Shown here: one piece after another, positions 51,656 through 59,061 of the stretch | Layout: every line of letters starts with the position of its first letter | How positions within the stretch are numbered: position 1 is the stretch's first letter | Assembly (NCBI GenBank): GCA_964504445.1 | Contig: CAZDEO010000016.1 | Location: forward strand, 13,681-77,680 | Source of the DNA: JACSRF01 sp964504445 | Lineage (GTDB): Bacteria; Chloroflexota; Anaerolineae; Promineifilales; Promineifilaceae | DNA: 64,000 bases | Direction: 5' to 3' | Notes under the pieces: model-generated | Databases searched by the model: none | What the model saw: the letters and a program-made list of their open reading frames with translations, nothing else | Told to the model about the DNA's origin: nothing | Position numbers and translations under genes: made by a program

Positions 51656-52815
51656 CTACAAAAGCCCCGCCGTCTCCGGCAGCCCCAGGGCCACATTCAT
51701 GTTTTGCACTGCCTGCCCTGCCGCGCCTTTGAGCAAGTNNNNNNNNNNNNNNNNNNNNNNNNNNNNNNNNNNNNNNNNNNNNNNNNNNNNNNNNNNNNNN
51801 NNNNNNNNNNNNNNNNNNNNNNNNNNNNNNNNNNNNNNCCCAGGGCCACATTCATGTTTTGCACTGCCTGCCCTGCCGCGCCTTTGAGCAAGTTGTCAAT
51901 GGCAGAAGTCAGAATGAGGGTGTCGGCAGCCTGGGCCAGGCCAATGGCGCAGCGGTTGGTGTGGGTAACGTGGGCCAGGGTTGCTAACTCCCCCAGGGGC
52001 AAAACATGGATGAAGGGTTCGCTGGCGTAAGTTTCACGGTAAAGCTCATGCAGGGCGCTTAGCTGCCAGCCGGGTTGCAGGGGGGCGTAAATGGTAGACA
52101 AGATGCCGCGAGGCACGGGCAGCAGGTGGGGGGAAAAAATAATGTCGGGCGGGTTGGCGTGCCAGGCGCGTAAGCCCTGGGCGATCTCCGGCCAATGGCG
52201 GTGGGTTTGCCCAATGGCGTAGGGGCTGAAGTTGTCGGCTACTTGCACAAAGTGGGTGTGCTGTTTTGGGGCGCGTCCGGCCCCGGAGACGCCGGATTTG
52301 CTGTCGGCGATGAGGGCTCCGGCTACCAGACCGGCTTGTATAAGGGGCTGCACGGCCAGCAAAATGCTGGTGGGGTAGCAGCCGGGGTTGGCAATGAGTT
52401 TGGCGCCGGGAAGCTGGGGACGGGCAAATTCGGTGAGGCCGTAGACGGCCGTTGCCAATAGTTCCGGCGCGGGGTGGCGGATGTTGTACCATTGCTCGTA
52501 CACGGCGGCGTCTTTCAGGCGGAAGTCGGCGCTGAGGTCTACGACGGTTAGGCCAGCTTGTAGGCAGGTGACGGCCGTTTCTGCCGCCGCGCCATGCGGC
52601 AAACATAGGAAGGCCACGTCCACATCGCTTAAGGGTGCATCTTGCGGATCCACCAGGGTCAGGTCGGGGGCGGTAGGGTAAATGGTGGACAACGGCCGTG
52701 TGGCCTGGGACGTTGACGATACAAACCCAATCTCCGCCCCCGGATGGCGCTGCAAAATCTTCACCAACTCCCAACCTGTGTATCCCGTTGCTCCAAAAAT
52801 GCCTACTTTTATCAT
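51656..52815 (-). CDS. argC: N-acetyl-gamma-glutamyl-phosphate reductase, interrupted by an assembly gap
   Basis: Start ATG at 52815 (M-I-K-V-G-I-F-G-A-T-G-Y-T-G). NAD(P)-binding domain first, catalytic Cys in N-P-G-C-Y-P-T. The frame appears broken by 100 N (51739-51838), but 55 bases before the gap (51684-51738) are repeated exactly after it (51839-51893). Removing one copy and the N leaves 1005 bases, 335 codons, ending G-L-P-E-T-A-G-L-L-stop, the normal family C-terminus, so the gene is intact. It reduces N-acetylglutamyl phosphate. First structural gene of the cluster, behind the Arg-rich leader. A longer frame upstream is repeat sequence (Trp/Gly-rich), not protein. Confidence 0.93.
51739..51838. 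other. 100-N scaffold gap flanked by a 55-bp exact duplication
   Basis: The gap has exactly 100 N. The 55 bases on its left are identical to the 55 on its right, which is what unmerged contig ends look like. No sequence is probably missing. Confidence 0.9.
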
Positions 52816-52837
52816 TGTTAAGAACTCCGTGGGTGAG

Positions 52838-53010
52838 TGGGTTGGGTTTGTTGGGTTTATTGGGTTTGTTGGGTTTGTTGGGTTTGTTGGGTTGTAACCG
52901 ACCCCACCAACCATCCAACCATCTAACCAACCATCCAACCAACCATCCAACCAACCAACCAACCATCCATCCATCCAACCAACCATCCATCCAACCAACC
53001 ATCCAACCAC
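52838..53010. repeat. tandem 9-mer and TTGG/ATGG-type repeats in the argC leader
   Basis: Six 9-bp units of GTTGGGTTT type (about 52849-52900) are followed by tetranucleotide CAAC/CATC units up to 53010. The stretch lies between the attenuator terminator and argC, so it would be transcribed as a long 5' UTR. Confidence 0.8.
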
Positions 53011-53017
53011 ACACAAC

Positions 53018-53052
53018 AAAAAACCCGCCAACCGATTCCGGTCTGGCGGGTT
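53018..53052 (-). terminator. attenuator terminator of the arginine operon
   Basis: On the minus strand AACCCGCCA-G-ACCG, loop GAAT, CGGT-TGGCGGGTT form a 13-bp stem with one bulged G, followed by TTTTTTG (T-run 53023-53018). The 5' arm overlaps CGCCAGACCG (53048-53039), which is complementary to TGGTCTGGTG (53106-53097) within the leader gene, giving an alternative antiterminator. Confidence 0.85.
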
Positions 53053-53081
53053 GCCTTGGGGTGATTTTGCGGTTAAGCGAA

Positions 53082-53159
53082 TCAGACAACGCGAAGCACC
53101 AGACCATGTGGCTGGCGACGACGGCGCAAACGGCGGGAAATTGTCTGACTACTGTTCAT
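53082..53159 (-). CDS. arginine-rich leader peptide of the arg operon
   Basis: A 25-residue frame from ATG 53159 to TGA 53084-53082: M-N-S-S-Q-T-I-S-R-R-L-R-R-R-R-Q-P-H and so on to V-V. Seven residues are Arg, six of them at positions 9-15, all CGC or CGT. The ATG is about five bases from the start predicted by TTGACA/TATAAA, so translation would be nearly leaderless. TCAGACAA (53148-53141) inside the gene pairs with TTGTCTGA at its end (53089-53082). A ribosome stalled on the Arg codons would mask the former and leave TGGTCTGGTG free to block the terminator. One that reaches the stop would cover that segment and let the terminator form. It is too short to carry a function of its own. Confidence 0.8.
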   Translation of the reverse strand: MNSSQTISRRLRRRRQPHGLVLRVV

Positions 53160-53170
53160 TATGGCTGGGG

Positions 53171-53198
53171 TTTATAACAAATAACTGGGAGTTGTCAA
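53171..53198 (-). promoter_or_regulatory. promoter of the arginine operon
   Basis: On the minus strand TTGACA (53198-53193) and TATAAA (53176-53171), spacing 16; predicted start about 53164. Confidence 0.75.
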
Positions 53199-53250
53199 CG
53201 CCAATTTGAAAAGATGATAAATGTCACCCCAAATTCGCGCTGTTTGCCCT

Positions 53251-53278
53251 TTGCGAGATGGGGTGGCGGGTGTATAGT
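53251..53278 (+). promoter_or_regulatory. possible promoter of the alpha/beta hydrolase gene
   Basis: TTGCGA (53251-53256) and TATAGT (53273-53278), spacing 16, about 57 bases before the start codon. The divergent arg promoter is 53 bases away. Confidence 0.4.
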
Positions 53279-53335
53279 GCTTGGTGGGAGTCTTCCAAAA
53301 TTCTTGACAATTATTTTCGCACCCGGAGGTGTTTT

Positions 53336-54355
53336 ATGAGTGACTCAGTGAAGAAGCAGTGTAACAGTTCGGTTTTGTCTGTGCTGGCGGCTGTGGCGGG
53401 TACGGCCGTTGCCGCGCCTGTAGCTGGCTGGCTTTTGTACAGCAAGCTGTTTATTGACCACGATCTGCCCTTGCCGGATGCAATTCCAGCGCCGCGCCAC
53501 CGCTTTTATAGCCAGACGGCGGGGCACATTAGCTATTATGCGGACAAAAATGGGAAAGGGGAACGGCCGTTGCTCCTCATCCACAGCGTCAACGCCACCG
53601 CCAGCGCCTACGAAGTGCGCCCCATCTTCCAACATTACCGCAGCCAGCGCCCCGTCTACGCCATTGACCTGCCCGGCTTCGGCTTCTCAGAGCGCAAAGA
53701 CGCAGACTATTCGCCGCAGCTCTTTGAAGACGCCATTACCGACCTGGTAGCCCATGAAATTGGCGAGCCGGTAGATGCCGTTGCCATCTCTCTAGGTGGC
53801 GAATTTCTGGCCCGCGCCGCCATGGCAAACCCCAGCTGGTTCCACGCCATCACCCTCATTTCCCCTAGCGGCTTTAACCAACCGCGCAGCGGGCGGGCCA
53901 CGCAGCGGGCCACAGCCAGCGGCAACAGCAACGGCTTGCACAAGCTGCTCTCCTTCCCGCTTTGGGGGCAAGCGCTTTTTGATCTGATCGCCACGCGGCG
54001 CAGCATTGAATTCTTTTTAGGCAAGAGCTTTGCCGGGGAGATTACGCCGGGCTTTGTGGAATATGCGTACCTTTCTGCGCACCAGCCAGGGGCGCAGCAC
54101 GCCCCCTTGCATTTTGTGAGTGGGCGTCTGTTTACGCGCAATGCACAACAAATTGTGTACCAAAACGTGACAGTGCCAACCCTGGTGATTTATGACGAAG
54201 ATTATTTCTCGCGGTTCGACACGCTGCCGGAGCTGGTGGAGGAAAAGGAGAATTGGCAAGCGGTGCGCCTGATGCCAAGCCGGGGGCTGCCTCATTTTGA
54301 GCGGATGGGGGAAACGGCCGTAATCCTCGACGCCTTTTGGCAGCAAATTAGCTGA
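53336..54355 (+). CDS. alpha/beta hydrolase, membrane-anchored
   Basis: 339 residues from the ATG at 53336, preceded by CCGGAGGTG. One N-terminal hydrophobic segment (about 12-36), then an alpha/beta hydrolase domain with L-L-L-I-H-S-V-N-A, a nucleophile elbow A-I-S-L-G-G in which the usual first Gly is Ala, an acid Asp in Y-D-E-D-Y-F, and the His in G-L-P-H-F-E. Substrate unknown. Divergent from the arg operon. Confidence 0.85.
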   Translation: MSDSVKKQCNSSVLSVLAAVAGTAVAAPVAGWLLYSKLFIDHDLPLPDAIPAPRHRFYSQTAGHISYYADKNGKGERPLLLIHSVNATASAYEVRPIFQHYRSQRPVYAIDLPGFGFSERKDADYSPQLFEDAITDLVAHEIGEPVDAVAISLGGEFLARAAMANPSWFHAITLISPSGFNQPRSGRATQRATASGNSNGLHKLLSFPLWGQALFDLIATRRSIEFFLGKSFAGEITPGFVEYAYLSAHQPGAQHAPLHFVSGRLFTRNAQQIVYQNVTVPTLVIYDEDYFSRFDTLPELVEEKENWQAVRLMPSRGLPHFERMGETAVILDAFWQQIS

Positions 54356-54416
54356 GAGGATTAGCCGCAGGGCATTAACAATGTATATGAACAACATTTA
54401 TAGCCCAGATGTTATA

Positions 54417-54444
54417 TTGCCAACACCATCAAACCCAGTATAAT
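54417..54444 (+). promoter_or_regulatory. promoter of rpsA
   Basis: TTGCCA (54417-54422) and TATAAT (54439-54444), spacing 16; predicted start about 54451, 37 bases before the ATG. Confidence 0.7.
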
Positions 54445-54487
54445 TCGAGCAAAACCCACCACAGTACACAGGGGGTACTTGTAGATA

Positions 54488-55645
54488 ATGGATGCATCTA
54501 TGCAAACGGGCGGTGACCAACAAGAAGGTCACCCTATGGATTTTTTACTAGACGAAGAGTTTAATTTGCCAACAGCCGGAGAAATTCGGCAAGGTTGGAT
54601 CGTCGAGAAGCGTCCTCACGAGCTCCTCGTCGATATTGGCGCCAAATCCGAAGGCATTATCCCCAACCAAGAGTATGACAAATTAGATCAAGCTACTCGC
54701 GATAGCTTTGAAGTTGGGGCAGAAGTCACAGTGTTTGTGGTTAATCCTGAGGATGCCAACGGCAATGTAATTCTGTCCTACAGTAAAGCTGCTGAGGAAG
54801 AAGATTGGAACCTGGCCCAAAAACATCTGGAAGACAAAACTGCCTTTACCGGAAAGATCATTGGGATTAATCGGGGAGGCGTTATCGTTCGTATGGGCCA
54901 ACTTCGCGGCTTTGTGCCAAACTCGCAGCTAGATTACGGCCGTTTCCCCGACAGAAACATCAGCCCGGAACAGTTACAAAAACTGGTAGGCAAAAAGATC
55001 ACTGTCAAAGTACTAGAAGTTGACCGGCAACGGGGACGGCTCATCATGTCCGAACGCGCCTCCATGCGCGAGCGCCGGGAAACTCAACGGCAAGAAATCC
55101 TGGACAATATCAAACCAGGCGACGTCTTTACCGGCCGCGTCATCAACCTCACCAACTATGGCGCCTTCGTCGATATTGGGGGCATTGAAGGGCTAGTTCA
55201 CCTCTCAGAGCTAAGCTGGAAACGTGTAAAGGCCCCCTCTGACGTACTCAAAGTAGGTGAGGAAGTTCAAGTTGGCGTCCTTAGCGTTGATCAAGAACAG
55301 CAACGCATCGCGCTTAGTCTCAAACAGCTAGAAACCGATCCTTGGACAATCGTCGATCAGTTATACAGTGAAGGTCAACTCATTGAAGCAACCATCACTA
55401 AGTTGACCAAATTTGGCGCTTTTGCCCGCTTGAATGATGATTACGAACTCGAAGGGTTAATCCACATCTCTGAACTCGCCCAGGATCACGTCAATCATCC
55501 CCGCGAAATTGTAAAAGCCGAAGATACCGTAACCGTACGTATCATACGTATCGCTTCCGACCAGCGGCAGTTAGGTTTAAGCCTCAAACAAGTGGACTCC
55601 GCCGAATATATTGAAGCTGACATGGCCATGTTAAGCTCAAATTAA
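54488..55645 (+). CDS. rpsA: 30S ribosomal protein S1 (four S1 domains)
   Basis: 385 residues with four S1 OB-fold repeats (about 30-102, 118-187, 206-275, 291-362); I-T-N-Y-G-A-F-V-D-I-G-G-type signatures are clearest in repeats 3 and 4. E. coli S1 has six, and four are usual in Gram-positive-type lineages. It helps mRNA binding by the 30S subunit. AGGGGG lies 12 bases before the ATG; a second in-frame ATG follows at 54500. Confidence 0.94.
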   Translation: MDASMQTGGDQQEGHPMDFLLDEEFNLPTAGEIRQGWIVEKRPHELLVDIGAKSEGIIPNQEYDKLDQATRDSFEVGAEVTVFVVNPEDANGNVILSYSKAAEEEDWNLAQKHLEDKTAFTGKIIGINRGGVIVRMGQLRGFVPNSQLDYGRFPDRNISPEQLQKLVGKKITVKVLEVDRQRGRLIMSERASMRERRETQRQEILDNIKPGDVFTGRVINLTNYGAFVDIGGIEGLVHLSELSWKRVKAPSDVLKVGEEVQVGVLSVDQEQQRIALSLKQLETDPWTIVDQLYSEGQLIEATITKLTKFGAFARLNDDYELEGLIHISELAQDHVNHPREIVKAEDTVTVRIIRIASDQRQLGLSLKQVDSAEYIEADMAMLSSN

Positions 55646-55663
55646 ATTGCGTCTCCCATTGAC

Positions 55664-55729
55664 AACGACCCCAACAAACGCAGCCCGGAGATGCTTGTGG
55701 CTTGAATTGCGTTTATTGGGGTCGTTTTG
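55664..55729 (+). terminator. terminator of rpsA
   Basis: AACGACCCCAACAAACGCA (55664-55682) pairs with TGCGTTTATTGGGGTCGTT (55708-55726), 18 of 19 bases, followed by TTG. Confidence 0.85.
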
Positions 55730-55798
55730 TATATGAGAGAAGGCTGAAAAGCAACAACATCTAGAGGCTTGGGGAGCTATAAACAAGCTTATTTGGTT

Positions 55799-55835
55799 GA
55801 TTTAAAATTCTACTGCACTTTAGGAATTTTAAATC
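55799..55835 (+). promoter_or_regulatory. 12-bp inverted repeat in front of clpC
   Basis: GATTTAAAATTC (55799-55810) is perfectly complementary to GAATTTTAAATC (55824-55835), 13-base loop, ending 27 bases before the clpC start. It is neither a CtsR nor a CIRCE box. It may be an operator or a 5'-UTR hairpin. Confidence 0.5.
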
Positions 55836-55862
55836 ATAAGAGAAAAATCGAGGTAATAGCCA

Positions 55863-58373
55863 GTGAATTCCAAAAATTGGGAACGATTTACACAACGGGC
55901 TCGCCGCGTCCTAAGTTTGGCGCAAGAAGAAGCAGAACGCCTAAACCACAGCTACATTGGTAGTGAACATGTCCTTATTGGGCTGCTTCGTGAAGAAGGG
56001 GGTGTGGCTGGGCGAGTTCTGCGCGAATTGGGGCTAGACCTCAACCGCGTACAGGCTATGGTCGAACGCTTATCTGGGGGACCGGGAACCCGCACACCCT
56101 TTACAAAAATCGAACTATCTCCCAGCACAAAACGCGTGCTGGAATTAGCCATTGAAGAAGCGCGTCGCATGGGCCAGCATTACATCAGCACCGAGCATTT
56201 GCTGCTTGGTTTGGCACGGCAGAATGAGGGGCTAGCCATTGATGTACTACGCAAATTTGGCATTAGCGCCGAGCAAATACGCCGCCAAACCCGCAAAATG
56301 CTGAAAGAAAGCCCGGTAGCCGCCGCGGAAACGCCAGGAGCATCTAGCCACCGTCCAAAGAAAGAGAAAAGTAAAACGCCCATGGTGGATCAGTTGGCAA
56401 CTGATCTCACCGCTATGGCTGAGGAAGGCAAACTCGATCCTGTCATCGGTCGTCAAACTGAAATTGAGCGCGTGATCCAGATTTTGGCTCGTCGCACAAA
56501 AAACAACCCGGCGCTTATTGGGCAACCTGGTGTCGGTAAAACAGCCATCATCGAAGGGCTGGCCCAGCGTATTGTGGCTGGCAAGGTACCGGAAACGCTG
56601 TACGAAAAGCGGGTGCTGCAGCTTGATGTAGGCAGTTTGGTTGCTGGAACCATGTACCGGGGGCAATTTGAAGAGAGACTGAAACGGGTTATTGAAGAGC
56701 TGAAATCTAGCGACGCCATTTTGTTTATTGATGAAGTACACATGCTGGTTGGGGCTGGATCGGCAGGAAGTTCTGTGGATGCGGCTAATATTTTGAAGCC
56801 CGCTTTGGCTCGTGGTGAGCTACAAACCATTGGCGCAACCACCATGGATGAATATCGTAAGTACATAGAAAGTGATGCCGCTTTGGAACGCCGTTTCCAG
56901 CCCGTGTATGTGGATGAACCCTCCCCTGAGGAAGCGGTAGAAATCTTAAAAGGTATTAAGGGTGCTTATGAACAGCACCATAACCTCTTCATCACGCAAG
57001 ATGCTATTGAGGCCGCTGTTAACCTGTCCACGCGCTACGTCACGGAGCGCTTCTTGCCGGACAAGGCGATTGACCTGATTGATGAAAGTGCTTCGCGGGT
57101 TCGCATGTATCGTTTGCCGCAACCAGCAGATGTGCGCGAGGCATATGAGGAGCTGCGGGAACTGCGCGATGAACGTGATGCCGCTCTGGATGACGGCCGT
57201 GAGGAGTATGCCTCTGAATTAAACAAGCGCGAAGAAGAGCTGCAGCGAAAGCTTGACCAGTTGCGCGCTGGCGGCATTGAACCAGACGATGAAACCAGCG
57301 TCACCGCCGAAGACATTGCTGAAGTTCTTTCCATGTGGACAGGTATTCCCGTTTACCAATTTACTGAAGAAGAGTCTGCACGGTTGCTGCGTATGGAAGA
57401 AGAGCTTCGCAAGAATATTGTGGGCCAATCGGAAGCCATTCAAGCCATCTCGAAAGCAGTTCGTCGGGCCAGAGCTGGCTTGAAGGACCCGCGCCGTCCC
57501 ATTGGGTCCTTCATTTTCTTGGGGCCAACGGGGGTGGGTAAGACTGAGTTGACCAAAGCATTGGCAAATTTCTTGTTTGGTAGTGAAGATGCTTTAGTGC
57601 AACTCGACATGTCCGAATTCATGGAACGCCATAATGTGGCCCGTCTGGTTGGTTCGCCCCCTGGTTACGTTGGGTACGAAGATGCCGGGCAGCTAACGGA
57701 AGCTATTCGTCGCCGCCCTTATTCCATTGTGGTCTTTGATGAAATTGAGAAGGCTCATCCTGAAGCTTTTAACATTTTGCTGCAAATTATGGAAGAGGGC
57801 CATTTATCTGATGCAAAAGGGCAAAAGGTAAACTTCCGCAATGCTATGATCATCATGACATCTAACGTGGGCGCGGACACAATAAAGCGTGGCCCGAATC
57901 TAGGGTTTGCCTTCCAGCGTGATGAGACGGTCGCCGAAGAAGAAAATTACCGGGAGATGCAAAAGAAGTTGATGGATGAGCTAAAACGCAACTTCCGTCC
58001 TGAGTTTATCAACCGGGTAGATAGTATTGTGGTCTTCCGCCAGTTGACACAAGCAGATATTCGCCAAATTGTGGATATTATTTTGCGTGAGGTCAATGAA
58101 CGGCTGATTGATTATGAGCTGATGCTGGAAGTTACAAATGAAGCGCGAGATTGGCTGGGTGAAAAAGGATACGATCCGGAGTTTGGCGCACGGCCGTTGC
58201 GCCGCGTCATTCAAACCGAGGTGGAGGACCGGCTCTCCGATTCCGTTTTGGCGGGCACCTTCAAGCATGGCGAAACGGTCGTAGTTGATTTCGACAAAGA
58301 AGCAGGCACAATTGTTCTGCGCCATGCAGAAGCAACAGAAAAGCAGACCGATGAAGCACTCCCCGTAGCTTGA
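55863..58373 (+). CDS. clpC: ClpC-type AAA+ unfoldase
   Basis: 836 residues from GTG with GAGGTAA upstream. Double Clp-N domain (about 1-150), first AAA+ module with G-Q-P-G-V-G-K-T-A near 221, a coiled middle domain (about 420-475: E-E-L-R-E-L-R-D-E-R), second AAA+ module with G-P-T-G-V-G-K-T-E near 555, and a C-terminal domain. The length and short middle domain fit ClpC rather than ClpB. It feeds proteins to ClpP, which is not in the window. The final residues are polar. Confidence 0.96.
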   Translation: MNSKNWERFTQRARRVLSLAQEEAERLNHSYIGSEHVLIGLLREEGGVAGRVLRELGLDLNRVQAMVERLSGGPGTRTPFTKIELSPSTKRVLELAIEEARRMGQHYISTEHLLLGLARQNEGLAIDVLRKFGISAEQIRRQTRKMLKESPVAAAETPGASSHRPKKEKSKTPMVDQLATDLTAMAEEGKLDPVIGRQTEIERVIQILARRTKNNPALIGQPGVGKTAIIEGLAQRIVAGKVPETLYEKRVLQLDVGSLVAGTMYRGQFEERLKRVIEELKSSDAILFIDEVHMLVGAGSAGSSVDAANILKPALARGELQTIGATTMDEYRKYIESDAALERRFQPVYVDEPSPEEAVEILKGIKGAYEQHHNLFITQDAIEAAVNLSTRYVTERFLPDKAIDLIDESASRVRMYRLPQPADVREAYEELRELRDERDAALDDGREEYASELNKREEELQRKLDQLRAGGIEPDDETSVTAEDIAEVLSMWTGIPVYQFTEEESARLLRMEEELRKNIVGQSEAIQAISKAVRRARAGLKDPRRPIGSFIFLGPTGVGKTELTKALANFLFGSEDALVQLDMSEFMERHNVARLVGSPPGYVGYEDAGQLTEAIRRRPYSIVVFDEIEKAHPEAFNILLQIMEEGHLSDAKGQKVNFRNAMIIMTSNVGADTIKRGPNLGFAFQRDETVAEEENYREMQKKLMDELKRNFRPEFINRVDSIVVFRQLTQADIRQIVDIILREVNERLIDYELMLEVTNEARDWLGEKGYDPEFGARPLRRVIQTEVEDRLSDSVLAGTFKHGETVVVDFDKEAGTIVLRHAEATEKQTDEALPVA

Positions 58374-58400
58374 ACCTGATATGCCCTGAGCCAGATAATA

Positions 58401-58437
58401 AAAAAGGCCCGTCATAGAAAGCGGGTCTTTCTTTTTG
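58401..58437 (+). terminator. terminator of clpC
   Basis: AAAGGCCCG (58403-58411) pairs with CGGGTCTTT (58422-58430), followed by CTTTTTGG. It lies between convergent genes, with an A-run on the other side. Confidence 0.8.
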
Positions 58438-58463
58438 GAGCATCAAAATGAGCGCGCTATTCG

Positions 58464-58871
58464 CTATTCCCCACTGACAGGGATGATTATTTGTTGTCCT
58501 ACTTCAATAACATTGGGGTCATCAATATTGTTTAATGTTACCAGGTCAGCTACCGCAACCCCGTAACGAGCAGCAATGATTCCTAAAGTTTCGCCCCGTT
58601 GGACGGTATGTAAAAATCTTGTGCCTTCAAAGACAAGAGTTTCCCCAGATGCCCCACCATTACCATTCACGTCCAATAAATGACCTTGGGGTTCATCGGG
58701 CACTGGTGTCCAGGTTGGTGGTAGACCAGGGTCTGGCGTTGCTTCTATTCGTGGCGACTCGTTCAAATTGGGTATAGGCATCAATGTCGGCAAGGCGCCC
58801 TCATTATTGCTTCGCCCCCCACAAGCTGGTAAGAACAACATGACCAGAACAAAAAAAATGGAAATGCGCAT
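58464..58871 (-). CDS. LysM-domain lipoprotein
   Basis: 135 residues from the ATG at 58871, preceded by GGAGGAG. Signal with lipobox L-P-A-C-G-G, a Pro-rich linker (about 25-75), then one LysM domain (about 85-132: V-Q-R-G-E-T-L-G-I-I-A-A-R-Y-G-V, I-E-V-G-Q-Q-I-I-I-P). Probably binds peptidoglycan. A longer frame upstream is part of a dispersed repeat, not protein. Confidence 0.88.
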   Translation of the reverse strand: MRISIFFVLVMLFLPACGGRSNNEGALPTLMPIPNLNESPRIEATPDPGLPPTWTPVPDEPQGHLLDVNGNGGASGETLVFEGTRFLHTVQRGETLGIIAARYGVAVADLVTLNNIDDPNVIEVGQQIIIPVSGE

Positions 58872-58904
58872 CGTGTCTCCTCCTCTAATAATGTAATCTA
58901 GATT

Positions 58905-58970
58905 GCCAAACCTGGAAGATATGCAGGTTTTGTAACCTGCGTAACGGATTTTCATGGGTGGTGATGTGCC
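58905..58970. repeat. dispersed hairpin repeat, copy 2
   Basis: From CCAAACCTGG to GATGTGCC the sequence matches 42390-42454 at almost every base. Here the inverted repeat is imperfect. It sits in the 5' UTR of the LysM lipoprotein gene. Confidence 0.85.
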
Positions 58971-59015
58971 AACTCTCTTGTTAATTAACTACAATAAATG
59001 CGTGAAACTAACCTC

Positions 59016-59042
59016 ATTATAACAGGGAGATAAAGTTGGCAA
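59016..59042 (-). promoter_or_regulatory. promoter of the LysM lipoprotein gene
   Basis: On the minus strand TTGCCA (59042-59037) and TATAAT (59021-59016), spacing 15; predicted start about 59009, before the dispersed repeat. Confidence 0.6.
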
Positions 59043-59061
59043 CAGACCTCTGGCGCGAAAA

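Noticed and set aside
51616..51738. argC as a pseudogene or frameshift
   Set aside because: The break is explained by the duplicated 55 bases and N gap; the merged frame is complete.
52816..53031. N-terminal extension of ArgC rich in Trp and Gly
   Set aside because: It is the translation of TTGG/ATGG repeats. The family start is at 52815, and the extension would cross the attenuator terminator's T-run end.
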